A DNA stretch of 64,000 nt, from NCBI GenBank assembly GCA_963691705.1, contig OY829542.1, forward strand, positions 51,253,002 to 51,317,001, read 5' to 3'. The position numbers and the translations under genes were made by a program. The notes below the pieces were generated by a model. It made no database searches and was not told the origin of the DNA. It was given only the letters and a program-made list of their open reading frames with translations. This DNA comes from Viola odorata (lineage: Eukaryota; Streptophyta; Magnoliopsida; Malpighiales; Violaceae). The stretch's first letter is position 1, and each line of letters opens with the position of its first letter. Shown in pieces: positions 23,780 through 35,779 of the stretch.

Positions 23780-25245
23780 AAGGGCGGAGCCACAATTATT
23801 ATAATTTTTTGTATAATTGTTTTTTTTATATATCAATAATTATTTTAATATATATTATTAGTGGTAAAAAAAAATCAATAATCTCCGTCTCCAGCCAGCC
23901 TTCTCCTCCCTCAACCCAATTTCCTCCATTAAACCACTCTAATCACCTTCAAATACTCCCAAAATTAAAACTTTAACACCTAATCCATATCCAGATAAAA
24001 CACAACCTTGAATTTCACTCAAAAAATACCCAAATTTTTCAGAAATTCGAAATCCACAATTCAAAACCTAACCCCCAAAATTTTCCAGTTGCAAGTTACG
24101 AATTCTTGTTCGAATCGGCGACAAGTCACCGGAATACGGCCCCACCAGCGATTTCAAAGAACACATTGTCAGTAAACCTCTCTTCCTTCTTTCTGTTTAT
24201 TGGTTATATTGTTTAAATGTGATTTGCAAAACCCTAGGTTGATGAGAATGGGCTTCTTAATCACAATCACTTCGTTTTTGTGCAGGAAACATGCTATGGT
24301 GCGTTTCGGCGGGAGCTGGAGCATTCTGAATGCAGGGAAGAAGCTTGGGTTGGCGTTTTTGGGTTTTGCGGCAGTCCTGCAAGTTGGTGTCGTGGGGTTA
24401 TTGGTGTTTAAAAGAAGGCAGCTTTTGAGGATCAATGATAGATATGAAACTTGCACTTCATAAGTTATTTAGAGAAGAGGAGGGTTATTGGATTCAATAT
24501 TCTTTTGACAGCGGAATGGGAGGGTGATTGGGAGGATTGCTTTCTCTGTAAATGGGTAATTTTTTATCCGCATTTAATTCATTTCCTTGTTCATCAGTTT
24601 GAATTTTTCAGTAGTTATATTTACAATCTTACAATTTGTAGAATACCAAAGCTTTACGTTTGTGGTGTGTCTTGGTGCTGACATGTATGATTTCGACACT
24701 GGTTAGGAATCATACGGAAATCAGGAAACAAATGCAATGAATGTTTAGCTTACTGCATTCTTTTAGGCTCGTCCATTGAGCTGCTAAATTTGTTCTTTTG
24801 GTTCACAGTTTGTTATGGTCTGGTTTCTTTTCTTGCTGCAGGCAGCTGTTATAGTCTGTGGTTTTGTTGCTGATTTGTAGTTGTGAATTACGGGACAGTG
24901 GTACTTAATTGCTTACTTACTGCAGACTATTTTGGCATGGTCCATGCGTGCTCACACTTGTATGTAGGCTAACCATTCTCTATCTCACTCTTGTAGGTTG
25001 GCTTGTTGAACCTGGAAAATGAGGAATTTGTTAAGAAATTAGTGGACACCACTCAAACTAATTTTCAGGTCAGTAGTTCTGTGCAAAATATGTTATTTGC
25101 TATCTGGCTACAATTTTGGGTTTAATTTAGTGATTTACTTATATGATTTGGAGCTGGGAAGCAAACTAGGAATTTATCCCTTCCATCGAAAGGAAAAGAC
25201 TGATATTTTTGCTTTCCCCATCCTTTAGTTTATTGCTTTCCCCAT
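23780..25245. mobile_element. 1.47-kb insertion in the left LTR, flanked by a 15-bp direct repeat
   Basis: The flanks CCAACGCAACCAGCC (23765-23779) and CCAACGCAACCGGCC (25246-25260) differ at one base. The LTR copy at 33556-33590 has this sequence once, so the rest is inserted. It begins AAGGGCGGAGCCAC, like some hAT-type ends (8-bp duplications), but the longer flank would also suit a target-primed insertion. It contains intron-like signals, a 55-codon frame and a second possible exon, so it probably includes host gene pieces. Confidence 0.65.
24296..24463 (+). CDS. Small predicted membrane protein, possibly a gene fragment
   Basis: A 55-residue frame starts just after a possible acceptor (TTTTTGTGCAG at about 24276-24285). 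It begins MVRFGGSWSILNAGKKLG, has one hydrophobic segment (about residues 18-37, LGLAFLGFAAVLQVGVVGLL), then a basic stretch VFKRRQLLRINDRYE. This is the pattern of a single-pass membrane protein with a charged cytosolic tail. I do not recognise the family. A further exon-like stretch, VGLLNLENEEFVKKLVDTTQ at about 24997-25067, is followed by GTCAG. It sits inside the inserted segment, so it may be a captured or broken gene. Confidence 0.4.
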   Translation: MVRFGGSWSILNAGKKLGLAFLGFAAVLQVGVVGLLVFKRRQLLRINDRYETCTS

Positions 25246-27557
25246 CCAACGCAACCGGCCACCTCCCATCATCACTCGTCATCACTCTTCGTCATCGCTC
25301 TGACGTCATGCAGCCCTCATCCTCGCCTCAACTATCTCAAACGCCTATAAACATCAAGCAATCTCAAGCATTTCTCTTCACCAATTCACGAACAACTACA
25401 CTCAAGCTCTCTCTCTAAAATTGCTCTCTCTAGCTGCTCTCTTCAAGGAAAGGTTAAAGCTTATTTTCAAGCATTTAAATTTTTATTTTTCAACGTTTTT
25501 CTACCAAATCTTTCAAAGAATTGTTCGTTCATGTATTAAAGAAATTAATGGTTGCTTAGCTTTTAAATAAATTCTGTTTTTGTTCTAAATTAATTACATC
25601 GCTTTATTTCGTCGAATTGCTGGCCATTTTGAACGGATTTGAAGGTTTCTCTTAATTAATTTAATTTTCGTTTTTGATTTAATTGAGTACTGTTTTGCTG
25701 AAATTAAATTACTGTGATTTCTTAGTTAAATTTCTGCTGCTGTGGGGTTAATTTCGGTCATAAAAATTTCTATGTTCGTCCATTTGGGTCAGACCTTTGT
25801 CGCCGGCGTTAGCGTCGGCGACCCAAGGAAGAAGATGATGCACTGTTTTGAAAAGGGAGGGAAAGTTGACGGGCTCGGTTTTGTTGATTGGTCATGGGCT
25901 TTGGTTATTTTTTGGCCCAGCGAGGGAGAAGAGAAAGGAAAGCACCATTTCCAATATCTATCTTGGTTAGTGCTGATCCGCGCGTTTGGCCCAGCTAGAG
26001 GAGAGAAGAAGCCGGCCAATCTGTTGGGCTGGGCTGGGCTGATTTTGGGCCTGTGCAGTGGGCCCAGCTAGTGGGCTTAGTTTCTCAGCCCAGTGGGCTG
26101 AGCTCATTTTCAGCCCGTGTAATATTTTTCGTACCGATTAATCGCATATTCGTATTGCTTAATTAATTCTTTTTGCATGCTTTTGGAAGTTTAAATAATT
26201 ATTCTGCTCGCATTTAATTGCTAAATTTAATTATTTTTGCTTGCATGCGATAAATTGTTAAATATTTATTTATCGATTATCTTTTTTCTCGTACTAATGA
26301 TATCGGTCTTGTAGGGTAAAACAACTAGTATCCCTTCAACAAGTATACCTTTCTCACCTTGTTATTTATTTAACCGTTTTTTTCTCATATAAGCTTGTAT
26401 GCATAATTATTTAGAAATGTTAGAATTTAATTCGCTTATTAGGGCATGAACACTAAATTATGACTTTTTTTCTATTTTTCAAGCATGATTTAAACACCTC
26501 TTTTATTCGGTAACCTTTTTAGATGTGACTCGGTGCTTAACACCTTTCTGAGTCCATAATACGACCCCGAATTACTGTTCTATGCTTGAGACCTTTTTCT
26601 TGCCTTAGCATTTTAATTTTTTTATGCCATGACTTTAGGTTTCCCTAAACCTTAGAAAAAAATATGATGCCGACTTCATGGCATTATGTGAGATGAGTCT
26701 AATTTCGTCTCACGTTCGTTCGAACCGCGTCGCGTAAAAATTACAAAAGGGGGTTCGGTTGTTTAGCGACTTCACTGGGACTAATAGGATCAAAGTTGGA
26801 ATTTTTTTTAGGTGTTTGTTTTTTTCTTTGATTTGATGAATTGTCAAATTTTCGTATGATGTTTATACATAATTATTATTTATTTGCTTTGAAAAAAATG
26901 TCGACTATTCTCGTATGATTTTTTTTTACATGATTAATTGTTTTTTTCATGTATTTAATTGATGTGATAAATTTTTGTACTCAAGTATGATTTATTATGC
27001 ATGATTTTTGTTTTCATGTATTTATTTCTTGGATAAATTGTTGTATTTTTTATGCATGATTCGTTGTTATTTGTTACTCGCTTTGATAAACTGTCATTGT
27101 ATACGCATTTTCACGAATAAGGCCCTGTTGTCGGACCCTTCCAAATAAGATTAGGTTGGTAATAATGTAGCCATGGGCCTACGTCCTGGTAAGCTTTCAC
27201 GAACCCTAACTCGGACTCGAACTCCTAAATAGATTGAGCGCCCAGAGTCTTTTTATGATTCGGTAAACGCTCTCGTATCCATTTACTGAGGGACCACTTT
27301 CATGGTATCGTCCAAGAGTCTTCCATCCAGTTAGAAATAGTTGGTGTCACCACAACATGTGCATCATAATAAAATACGTATATTGCCATTATTTCTGCAA
27401 TTTTCCATGTTTGCGATTTTTATACTCTATCTTCATTATTGATTTTTCTACTCCTTCTGTTCTCTTATACAAATGCAGGCATGCACATATTATGCCCTTT
27501 CAAATTACTAATATAAAAATGCTTGTTCTAGCCACATGACCCATCCTGTTTATTCGA

Positions 27558-29403
27558 ATGGCAAAGCCCACGATTCTTGCACTTGGTACTTTTCGGAAAA
27601 GAATTTATGAAGACCAGACAATGAGGGGGATATGTTGAGACTAGGTTTCATCCCCGACATTACGACTAGGGTCAAACTAGAGATCACGGATTTTGACATG
27701 ATAGATATCGGGGAATTAAGGGCCGAGTTGATTGTTGACGAAGAAATACAATTCGGCTATATTTACGAAAGATTGTTGACCCTCATAGACATTAAGGTTG
27801 CATCCGGGCAGCCCTAAAACTCTAGGATGCCTACTACCGTTGTTTCCCTTTCGACGGATGGATCGATCTGATGCCTGCCTTGGAGGAATATGCCGCCTTG
27901 CTGTCCCTCACTTCACAGATTTCAACCATATATCAGAATGTCCGTTATGAGTCCTCCTGTGTCATGATAAAACTCGACAAGTGGCTGGGAATTCCAACAC
28001 GGTATAAGGACGGAAATGACGTTTGGTGCTGGCCAAACACTGTGGAGAAGTTTCATTCGTCTCCAAGGGGAAAACGCTTGAGGTTTTTGGCCTTCGTGCT
28101 GGTAGGGTTCATATTGTTTCCGAAAGCGAAAAATTACATAGACTTTGAGGCAGCCAACGTCTATTATGAGATGGAGGCAAACAGAATCAACCCCACAGTC
28201 GCCGTTTTAGTAGAAATTTTTCGTTCCTTGGAATCTTGCAGAAGGAAAGGGAAAGGAAAGCTCGCTTGTTGTGCCCATTTATTGATAGTGTGGCTGATTA
28301 GCCAGTTCAAACAGGCGCAAGTTCAGTCTCTGTTTCTTCCAAACTATCTGGGTATGGATCCGTTGATAAAGGTCATCGAAGCTATAGGCACCGGGATAGC
28401 TAGGGACAAGTGGAAAATGGAGGACAAAGATGTATGGATGAGCCGATTCTTGAACCTCTCAGAAGAACATATCAATCAGCATGTCAAGTGCTGCGGTCAG
28501 TCAACCCCATTGTGAGTTGTGGGTATCTATCATGGGGCCCTTTGATTGAAGCAAAAGGATGTGTTTCTTATTGCCCTGCACTGGTACTAGGCCAATTCTG
28601 CATCAAGCAGATCATTCCCGCCACATACGGCATGACAGACCCAAGTCTGTCGCACACAATGGCAGACCCGACTCCTCAGGACTACGCGCGTAATTGGATC
28701 AATCCATTCTGCCTGGAAGAGCACGTTGTTCCTACTCCGCCAATGACTGAATACGTACAATGGAGAAGAAACAGGGCCAAAGAGAACATCTTGCCCCGCC
28801 CGAAAAATCAAAGACTCGTGGAAGAAGTGGGTGAATCCTACGTGAATGAAGGAGCAAATATGGTGACCTGCGCCCAGTTATTGGGGCATCTGTACAATGT
28901 AGTAATATAGAGGGATCAGATTGCATCAGAGAAGGAAGGTTTGAAAATGGGAAAGATGAAATTGGAATTCAAGCTACGCCAAGCAGGGCGGCATAATCAG
29001 GATAATTTAAGGATGAGCTTAAGGGATCAGGAGTTGGTTGACAGCTAACTCGAAGAGAGGATGACAATAGAGATCAGTAAGAAAGAGACTTTGAGTGTCA
29101 CAATGAAGGAAAAGGACGCGACAATCAAGATATTGACGATTTGCGCGGGTAAAGCCACCAATAGGGATCAGAAAAGGCAAACTCAGATAGCATCCTTGGA
29201 AGTTGAGTTGGAAAATCAGAAAGCAGAGATCACATTGTTGGAATAGGCCAAGTTGTAACTCTTCCAACAATCGGAGAATGAGAGGATAAGATTTGGACAT
29301 GAGATCCAGATATTGCAGGAACAGTTTGAAAGCGAGCAAACTATCTCCGATTCTTGGGTCGAATCATTCAGAGAGTTGAAATTGTGCATCCCCGAAGACT
29401 AGC
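27558..29403 (+). pseudogene. Tat/Ogre ORF1 (DUF7745-like) in the left arm, broken
   Basis: ORF1 is the extra frame upstream of gag that distinguishes Ogre-type elements. Its function is unknown. Visible pieces are an N-terminal part (IDIGELRAELIVDEEIQFGY), the LMPALEEYAALLSLT segment typical of the DUF7745/plant-mobile-domain-like region, then WLISQFKQAQVQSLFLPNYL, PTPQDYARNWINPFCLEEHV, and a charged coiled-coil C-terminus. Stops and frameshifts split it into at least four frames (27632-27817, 27871-28515, 28410-28910, 29061-29246). Confidence 0.75.
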
Positions 29404-29430
29404 TACCCGCCAACATGCCTTTCTGCTGAA

Positions 29431-29503
29431 GTACCTACTGCTTGATCTCTTTGTAATCCTAACAAGCCACTAACGGGAATAGAATTTCAACTTGGCATGT
29501 TCT
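29431..29503. other. Central spacer of the giant inverted repeat
   Basis: These 73 bp separate the arms. The last paired bases are CCGCCAACATGCCTTTCT on the left and the reverse complement of AGAAAGGTATGTTGGCGG on the right. It includes unpaired AAGCCACTAACGGG. No motif is recognised. Confidence 0.8.
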
Positions 29504-29657
29504 AGTAGAAAGGTATGTTGGCGGGCAACTAGTCCTCAGGGATGCGCAATTTCAGCTCTCTGAATGATTCGACCCAGGAATCGGAGATAGTTCACTCCCT
29601 TTCAAACCGTTCCTGCAATATATGGATCTCATGTCCAAATCTTATCCTCTTATTCTC

Positions 29658-31372
29658 CTATTGTTGGAAGAGTTTCAGCTTGTCCTGTTCCAACAATGTG
29701 ATCTCTACTTTCTGCTTTTCCAAGTCAGCTTCCAAAGATGCTATATGAGTTTGCCTTTTCTGATCCCTTTTGGTGGCTTTACCGGCGTGAACCGTCAACA
29801 TCTTGATTGTCGCGTCCCTTTCCTTGATTGTGACGCTCAGAGTCTCTTTCTTACTGATCTCTGCTGTCATCCTCTCTTCGAATTCGTCGTCAGCCAACTT
29901 CTTATTCCTTAAGCTCATCCTTACATTATCCTGATTACGCCGCCCTCATTTGCATAGCTTGAATTCCAATTCCATCTTTCCCATTTTCAAACCTTCCTTC
30001 TCTAATGCAATCTGATCCCTCTGTCTTAATACCTTCTGCAATTGCTCCAATAACTGGGCGCAGGTCACCATATTTGCTCCTTCATTCACGTAGGATTCAC
30101 CCACTTCTTCCACGGGCCTCTGATTTTTCGGGCGGGGCAAGATGTTCTCATTGGCCCTGTTTCTTCTCCATTGTACGTATTCAGTCATTGGCGGAGTAGG
30201 AACAACGTGCTCTTCCAGGCATAATGGATCGATCCAATTACGCGCGTAGTCCTGAGGAGTCGGGTCTGCCATTGTGTGCGGCAGACTTGGGTCTGTCATG
30301 CCGTATGTGGCGGGAATGATCTGCTTGATGCAGAATTGGCTCAGTACCAGTGCGGGGCAATAAGAAACACATCCTCTTGCTTCAATCAAAGGGGCCCATG
30401 ATAGATACCCACAACTCACAATCGGGTTGACTGACCGCAGCACTTGACATGCCGATTGATATCTTCTTCTGAGAGGTTCAAGAATCGACTCATCCATACA
30501 TCTTTGTCCTTTATTTTCCACTTGTCCAGGTGCCTATAGCTTCGATGACCTTTATCAACGGATCCATACCCAGATAGTTTGGAAGAAATAGAGACTGATC
30601 TTGCACCTGTTTGAACTGGCTAATCAGCCACACTGTCAATAATTGGGCACAACAAGCGAGCTTTCCTTTCCCTTTCCTTCTGCAAGATTCCAAGGAACGA
30701 AAAAATTCTGCTAGAACGATGGTTGTGGGGTTGATTATGTTTGCCTCCATCTCAAAATAGACGTTGGCTGCCTCGGAGTCAATGTAATCCTTCACTTTCG
30801 GAAACAAGATGAACCCTACCGGGATGAAGGCCAAAATCCTCAAGCGTTTCCCCTTGGAGACGAATGAAACTTCTTCACAATGTCTGGCCAGCACCAAACG
30901 TCATTTTCGTCCTTATACCGTGTTGGGATTCCCAGCTACTTGTCGAGTTTTGTCTTGACACTAGAGGACTCATAACAGGCATTCTGATATATGGTTGAAA
31001 TCTGTGGAGTGAAGGACAGCAAGGCGGCATATTCCTCCAAGGTAGGCATCAGATCGATCCATCCGTCGAAAGAGAAATAGCGGTAGTAGGGATCCCAAAG
31101 TTTTAGGGTTGCCCGGATGCAACCCCAATCCACCTTAATGTCTATGAGGGTCAACAATCTTTCATAACTACAGCCGAATTGTATTTCCTCGTCAACAATC
31201 AACTCGGCCCTTAATTCCCCGATATCTATCATGTCGAAATCCGTGATCTCTAGTCTGACCCTGGTCGTAATGTCTGGGATGAAACTCGGTCTCAACATAT
31301 CCCCTAGATTGGCTGGTCTTCATAAATTCTTTCCCTAAAAATACCAAGTACAAGAAACGTGGGTGTTGCCAT
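29658..31372 (-). pseudogene. Tat/Ogre ORF1 (DUF7745-like) in the right arm, broken
   Basis: The mirror copy of the left-arm ORF1. Pieces are 31298-30936 (with LKLWDPYYRYFSFDGWIDLM and PTLEEYAALLSFT, the best match to DUF7745-type proteins), 30897-30511, 30521-29946 and 29918-29658 (coiled coil rich in Lys/Glu). An in-frame stop follows IYEDQPI near 31305, and frameshifts break it further. Confidence 0.75.
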
Positions 31373-32153
31373 TTGAATAAACAGGATGGGTCTTGTGGAT
31401 AGGACAAGCATTTTTATATTAGTAATTTGAAAGGGCGTAATATGTGCACGCCTGCATTTGTATAAGAGAACAGAAGGAGTAGAAAAATCAATAATGAAGA
31501 TAGAGTATAAAAATCGCAAACATGAAAAATTGCGGACATAATCAAAATATACGCATTTTATTATGATGCACATGCTGGGGGGACACCAATTATTTCTAAC
31601 TGGATGGAAGGCTCCCGAAGGATACCATGAAAGTGATCCCTCAATAAATGGATACGAGAGCGTTTACCAAATCATAAAATGATTCGGGGCGCTTAATCCA
31701 TTTAGGGGTTCGAGTCCGAGTTAGGGTTCGTGAAAGCTTACCAGGACATGAGCTCCAAGACTTCACTACTACCAACCTAATCTTATTTGGAATGGTCCAA
31801 CAATAGGGCATTATACGTGAAAATGCGTATGCAATGACAGTTTATCAAAGCGAGTAACAAATAGCAACGAATCATGCATAAAAAATACAACAATTTATCA
31901 AAGCGAATAAATACATGAAAACAAAAATCATGCATAATAAATCATACTTGAGTACAACAATTTATCATATCAATTAAATACATGGAAAAAAATTCATACG
32001 AGAATAATCGACATTTTTGTCAAAGCAAATAAATAACAATCATTTATAAACATCATATGAAAATTTCACAATTCGTCAAAGCAAATAAAAAAACAAACAC
32101 CTCAAAAAAAATTCCAACTTCGACCTTATTAGTCCTCAATGAAGTCGCTAAAC

Positions 32154-34244
32154 TGTCACACCCTCTTTCGAAAATTTTACACGACGCGGTTCGGACTGAC
32201 ATGAGACGAAATTAGACTCATCTCACATAATGCAATGAAGTCACCACCCTATTTTTTCTATGGTTTAGGGAAACCTAAAGTTATGGCATAGAAAAAATAA
32301 AAAGCTAAGGCAAGAAAATGGTCTCAACCCGAGAACAGTGGTTCGGGTCGTATTATGGACTTGGGCAGGTGTTAGGCACCCGATTCACATCCAAAAAGGT
32401 TACCGGATAAAAAAGGTCTTTAAATCATGCTTGAAAAATAGAAAAAAAGTCCTAATTTAGTGTTCATACCCTAATAAGCGAATTAAATTCTAACATTTCT
32501 AAATAATCATGCATACAAGCTTTTATGCGAAAAAACATTGAAATAAATAATAGGGTGAGAAAGGTATACTTGTTGAAGGGATACTGGTTGTTTTACCCTA
32601 CAAGACCGAGATTATTAGTAGGAGAAAAAGAATAATCGATAAACAAATATTTAACAATTTATCGCATGCAAGCAAAAATAATTAAATTTAGCAATTAAAT
32701 GCGAGCAGAATAATTATTTAAACATCCGAAAGCATGCAAAAATAATTAATTAAGCAATACGAACATGCGATTAATCGGTACGAAAAATATTACGACGGGC
32801 CGAAAATGGGCTCAGCCTACTAAGCCGAAAAACTAAGCCCACTGCGCAGGCCCAAGATCAGCCCAGCCCAGCCCAATAGATAGGCCGACTCCTTCTCTCC
32901 TCTAGCTGGGCCAGACGTGCGGCGCAACACTAACCAAGATAGAAATTGGAAATGGTGTTTTCCTTTCTCTTCTCCCTCGCTGGGCCAAAGAATAGCCAAA
33001 GCCCATGACCAATCAACAAAACCGAGCCCATCAACTTTCCCTCCCTTTTCAAAACAGTGCATCATCTTTCTTCCTTGGGTCGCCGGCGACCAAGATTCGA
33101 CCAAAGTGGACGAACACAGAAAATTTTATGACCGACATTAACCCCACAACAACAGAAATTTAACTAAGCAATCAATGTAATTTAATTTCAACAAAACAGT
33201 ACTCAATTAAATTAACTAAGAGAAACCTTCAAATCCGTTCAAAATGGCAACAATTCGACGAAATAAAGCGATGTGATTAATTTAGAACAAAAATAGAATT
33301 TATTTAAAAGCTAAGCAACCATTAATTTCCTCAAAACACGAACGACCAATTCTTTGAAAGATTTGGCAGAAAAATGTTGAAAAATAAAAAATTAAATGCT
33401 TGAAATAAGAAGTTATAGAGAGAGCTTGAGTGTAGTTGTTCTTGAATTGGTGAAGAAAAATGCTTGAGATTGCTTGGTATTTATAGGCGTTTGAGATATT
33501 TGAGGCGAGGATGAGGGTGGCATGACGTCAAAGTGATGACGATGAGTGATGATGGGAGGTGGCTGGTTGCGTTGGGACGACGATCGAGGAGTGATTTGAT
33601 CGCGAGGAGATGATGACGAGCTCGTTCTCTGGTTGGTGCATGAACCAAAGTGAGGAAGATGGCCTAATGACGTGGTAATTATACAAGCTGTTTGATCTGG
33701 TTTGACTTCCTTGGTCAACCAGATCAACGGTTGTGATGAACCTTTGATTTCCCTCTTCATTTATTCGATTCAAGATCGAGCAATCTCGCCTGAAAATAAA
33801 TAAAAACTCGTACCGAAATTTTTAAAACGTAGAACAAAATAAAATAAAATAATTAGTACACAGTAAGCGACGAAAAGTTCACTATATAGTTTGATAAAAA
33901 TTCGCTCGTAAGCGATAAAAGTTCAAACGTGAAAATTACGAAAATATAAATTAAGCGAAACGAAATGAAATGACGCGAATTAAAATAATAATAAAAAATA
34001 GGTAGCTAATGAACAAAAATGTTGGATCATCGATTTCGAGAAATTTTACTCGGAATCGATATGAGTTCGAATGTAAAACAATAAAAATGTGAAAAAATTA
34101 TGGAATAAAATTTAAACGATGTGAGGCATAAAAATAAATATCAGATGGACCAAAATAAACAGAAATACGATTTTCGAAAGTTGACGATAAAAATGCGAAA
34201 AAAATTTGACAAAAATTTAAAAATTTAAAAATCGAGTGGCAACA
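32154..34244 (-). repeat. Intact LTR (2091 bp) of the right palindrome arm
   Basis: On the plus strand it runs from TGTCACACCCTC to GAGTGGCAACA, so it starts TGTTGCCACTC in the element sense. It has a CCTATAAATACC promoter box on the minus strand near 33477-33488 and the conserved Tat block at about 32350-32385. Confidence 0.8.
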
Positions 34245-34556
34245 GTCTCCTTCACGCGCCGCTCATCATCCATTGTCGTGAATATTTCTTTCATGTAACC
34301 AACTCCAGGAGTTCCTACCATTGCCAAACATTCACAAGAACACCAAAAACATGTCATTGAACTCTCAAACTCTCAACATTAGTTTAAGCTTAATAACACA
34401 ACTTAAGCGGAGTTGAATAAGTGGTGAGGAATTAGGAGTACTCTTAACAAATTACGAATTATAAATTAAAAATCAATTTTAATTATATATAATAATCCAA
34501 GATTCAAGATTGTTTAAGGAAAAGAAAGTACCTGGAGGGAGAGAATTGAACTGTTT
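34245..34556 (-). pseudogene. Remnant of a norcoclaurine/norbelladine synthase-like (Bet v 1 fold) gene
   Basis: On the minus strand, the end of an exon (about 34556-34532, KQFNSLPPG, GT donor) is followed by an intron and an exon from 34314 reading TPGVGYMKEIFTTMDDERRV, then KE. The split falls inside the Gly codon (phase 1). This matches the PGTPG-GY-KE-F-D-ERRVKE segment of plant (S)-norcoclaurine synthase-like and norbelladine synthase-like proteins, small SRPBCC/Bet v 1 enzymes or ligand binders. The exon stops where the retrotransposon LTR begins at 34244, and the remainder is not found on the far side. The N-terminal coding part is also not recognisable. Confidence 0.6.
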
Positions 34557-35163
34557 CCCTTTTTTTCCTAAGCTTATGGAAAGAATTTCTTGTTTATATT
34601 TTATTAGGCTTCCAAAATTAATTATAAAATCTTTTAGCTTTGGATTTTTTTTCTCCTAAAATTTAGGTTGTAAACTTGGTAGTAGAATTTCTCGTGGGTA
34701 TATAAAACGTTGTGCTACGAAAGAAAATTGGGTGACCCCACTGCGCGTTTTGAATTGAGGTGGACGTTTCGTGACTTGACTTTTGTTTTTGGTCAATAGA
34801 CATTGGACTCTATTTCTTTCAGTTCTTAATTCCTCAAAAAGCGACGCCGTTTGGTATTCAGTCGAGGACAACATGAAGGACAAAAGAAAGAAGAAAGGGA
34901 AAACGTCATTTTGCACCCAATTTTCTTCTCACTCTTAAATTGTCACCCAATTTTCCTTTTGTTTTTTAAGTTGACACCTAACTTTTATTCTATTACTCAC
35001 TTAAGCACTCAAGCTTCTAATTTTTCAATTAATTTTGACTAATGTCGTTAGTCAACGACACTTCTGGTTCTATTTTTACTAAACATAATTATTCTAGTCC
35101 TTATATTTATTTATTTATTAAAAATTACTTATATATATGCCCCTTTAACATTTCGGTCTAACA
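34557..35163. other. Spacer without a recognised gene
   Basis: AT-rich sequence. The short frames here show no domain. It may include upstream sequence of the Bet v 1-like remnant. Confidence 0.4.
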
Positions 35164-35710
35164 ATGCACACACGGTTAAAAAGGGATATTTGTCTTGCGC
35201 AAGAAAAGGAATTATCAGTGGCAGCATACTTCACAAAGTTGAAAGGATTATTGGATGAACTTGCCACTTACTCAACCATACCACCACGCACGTGTGGTGC
35301 ACCAAAGACACTTTTGGCAGAGAGGGACATGGAGAAAGTTCATTAGTTTCTCATAGGGTTGGGTGATCAATATGCAATGATACGATCTCATATACTGAGC
35401 CTCTCTCTTCTATTAGCAAGGCATATGCTCTTGTAACTAAGGAGGAAAAAACAACAAAATGTCATTGCTACGCGATTGCAACCCATTGAGACAATAGATT
35501 TCACAGCAAAATATACCGCAAACACAAGACTGTGAATCCAATCCAATCCTAGAGGGTCAAACAGACCCTGGTGTGAGCATTGTTCAAGGATGGGACATAC
35601 AAAACAAAGATATTATAAGATTGTTGGGTATCCTACAGGCTGGACACATAGGGGCAAGCCTTCCAAGGATCAACTTGAGCCTATTTCAGCTAAAATTACC
35701 CAAGTGGATC
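35164..35710 (+). pseudogene. Copia gag fragment with zinc knuckle
   Basis: LKRDICLAQEKELSVAAYF and KLKGLLDELATYS belong to the copia gag (UBN2-type) domain. A stop follows MEKVH at 35343. The knuckle at about 35573-35625 reads CEHCSRMGHTKQRYYK, where the fourth ligand Cys of C-x2-C-x4-H-x4-C is replaced by Tyr. Confidence 0.75.
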
Positions 35711-35779
35711 AATCAAGTCAGCCAAGTCCACCATCTAATCCTCCTCATAGTAGTCTTACTCTTATCTAAGAATAGTATG

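Larger units (their letters stand above)
23340..26760 (+). repeat. LTR of the left palindrome arm, interrupted at 23780-25245
   Basis: Homologous to the intact LTR 32154-34244 on the opposite strand. For example, GAGATTGCTCGA and AACCGTTGATATGGTTGACC here pair with the reverse complement near 33720-33790. The LTR end at 26760 has diverged (GGTT in place of the expected CA). The conserved Tat block (ACACCTTTCTGAGTCCATAA, then TACGACC) is at 26540-26570. Confidence 0.75.
23340..29430 (+). mobile_element. Left arm of the giant inverted repeat: partial Tat/Ogre element
   Basis: On the plus strand it holds an LTR lacking its outer ~250 bp (23340-26760, with a 1.47-kb insertion), a primer binding site-like TAGCGACTTCACTGGG at 26764-26779, a leader, and a decayed ORF1 (27558-29403). 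All of this is repeated in inverted order at 29504-34244. It ends at the same codon context as the other arm (LPANMPF after the ORF1 end). No gag or pol is present. Confidence 0.82.
29504..34244 (-). mobile_element. Right arm of the giant inverted repeat: partial Tat/Ogre element
   Basis: Read on the minus strand, it has an intact LTR (34244-32154), a degenerate primer binding site (TAGCGACTTCATTGAGG), a leader and a broken ORF1, ending at the central spacer. Its sequence mirrors 23340-29430 but lacks the 1.47-kb insertion and shows many single-base differences from it. No gag or pol follows, because the other arm begins at once. Confidence 0.82.

Noticed and set aside
23340..34244. The palindrome as an assembly artefact.
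   Set aside because: The arms differ at many bases, only one carries the 1.47-kb insertion, and their outer ends differ, which a fold-back artefact would not give.
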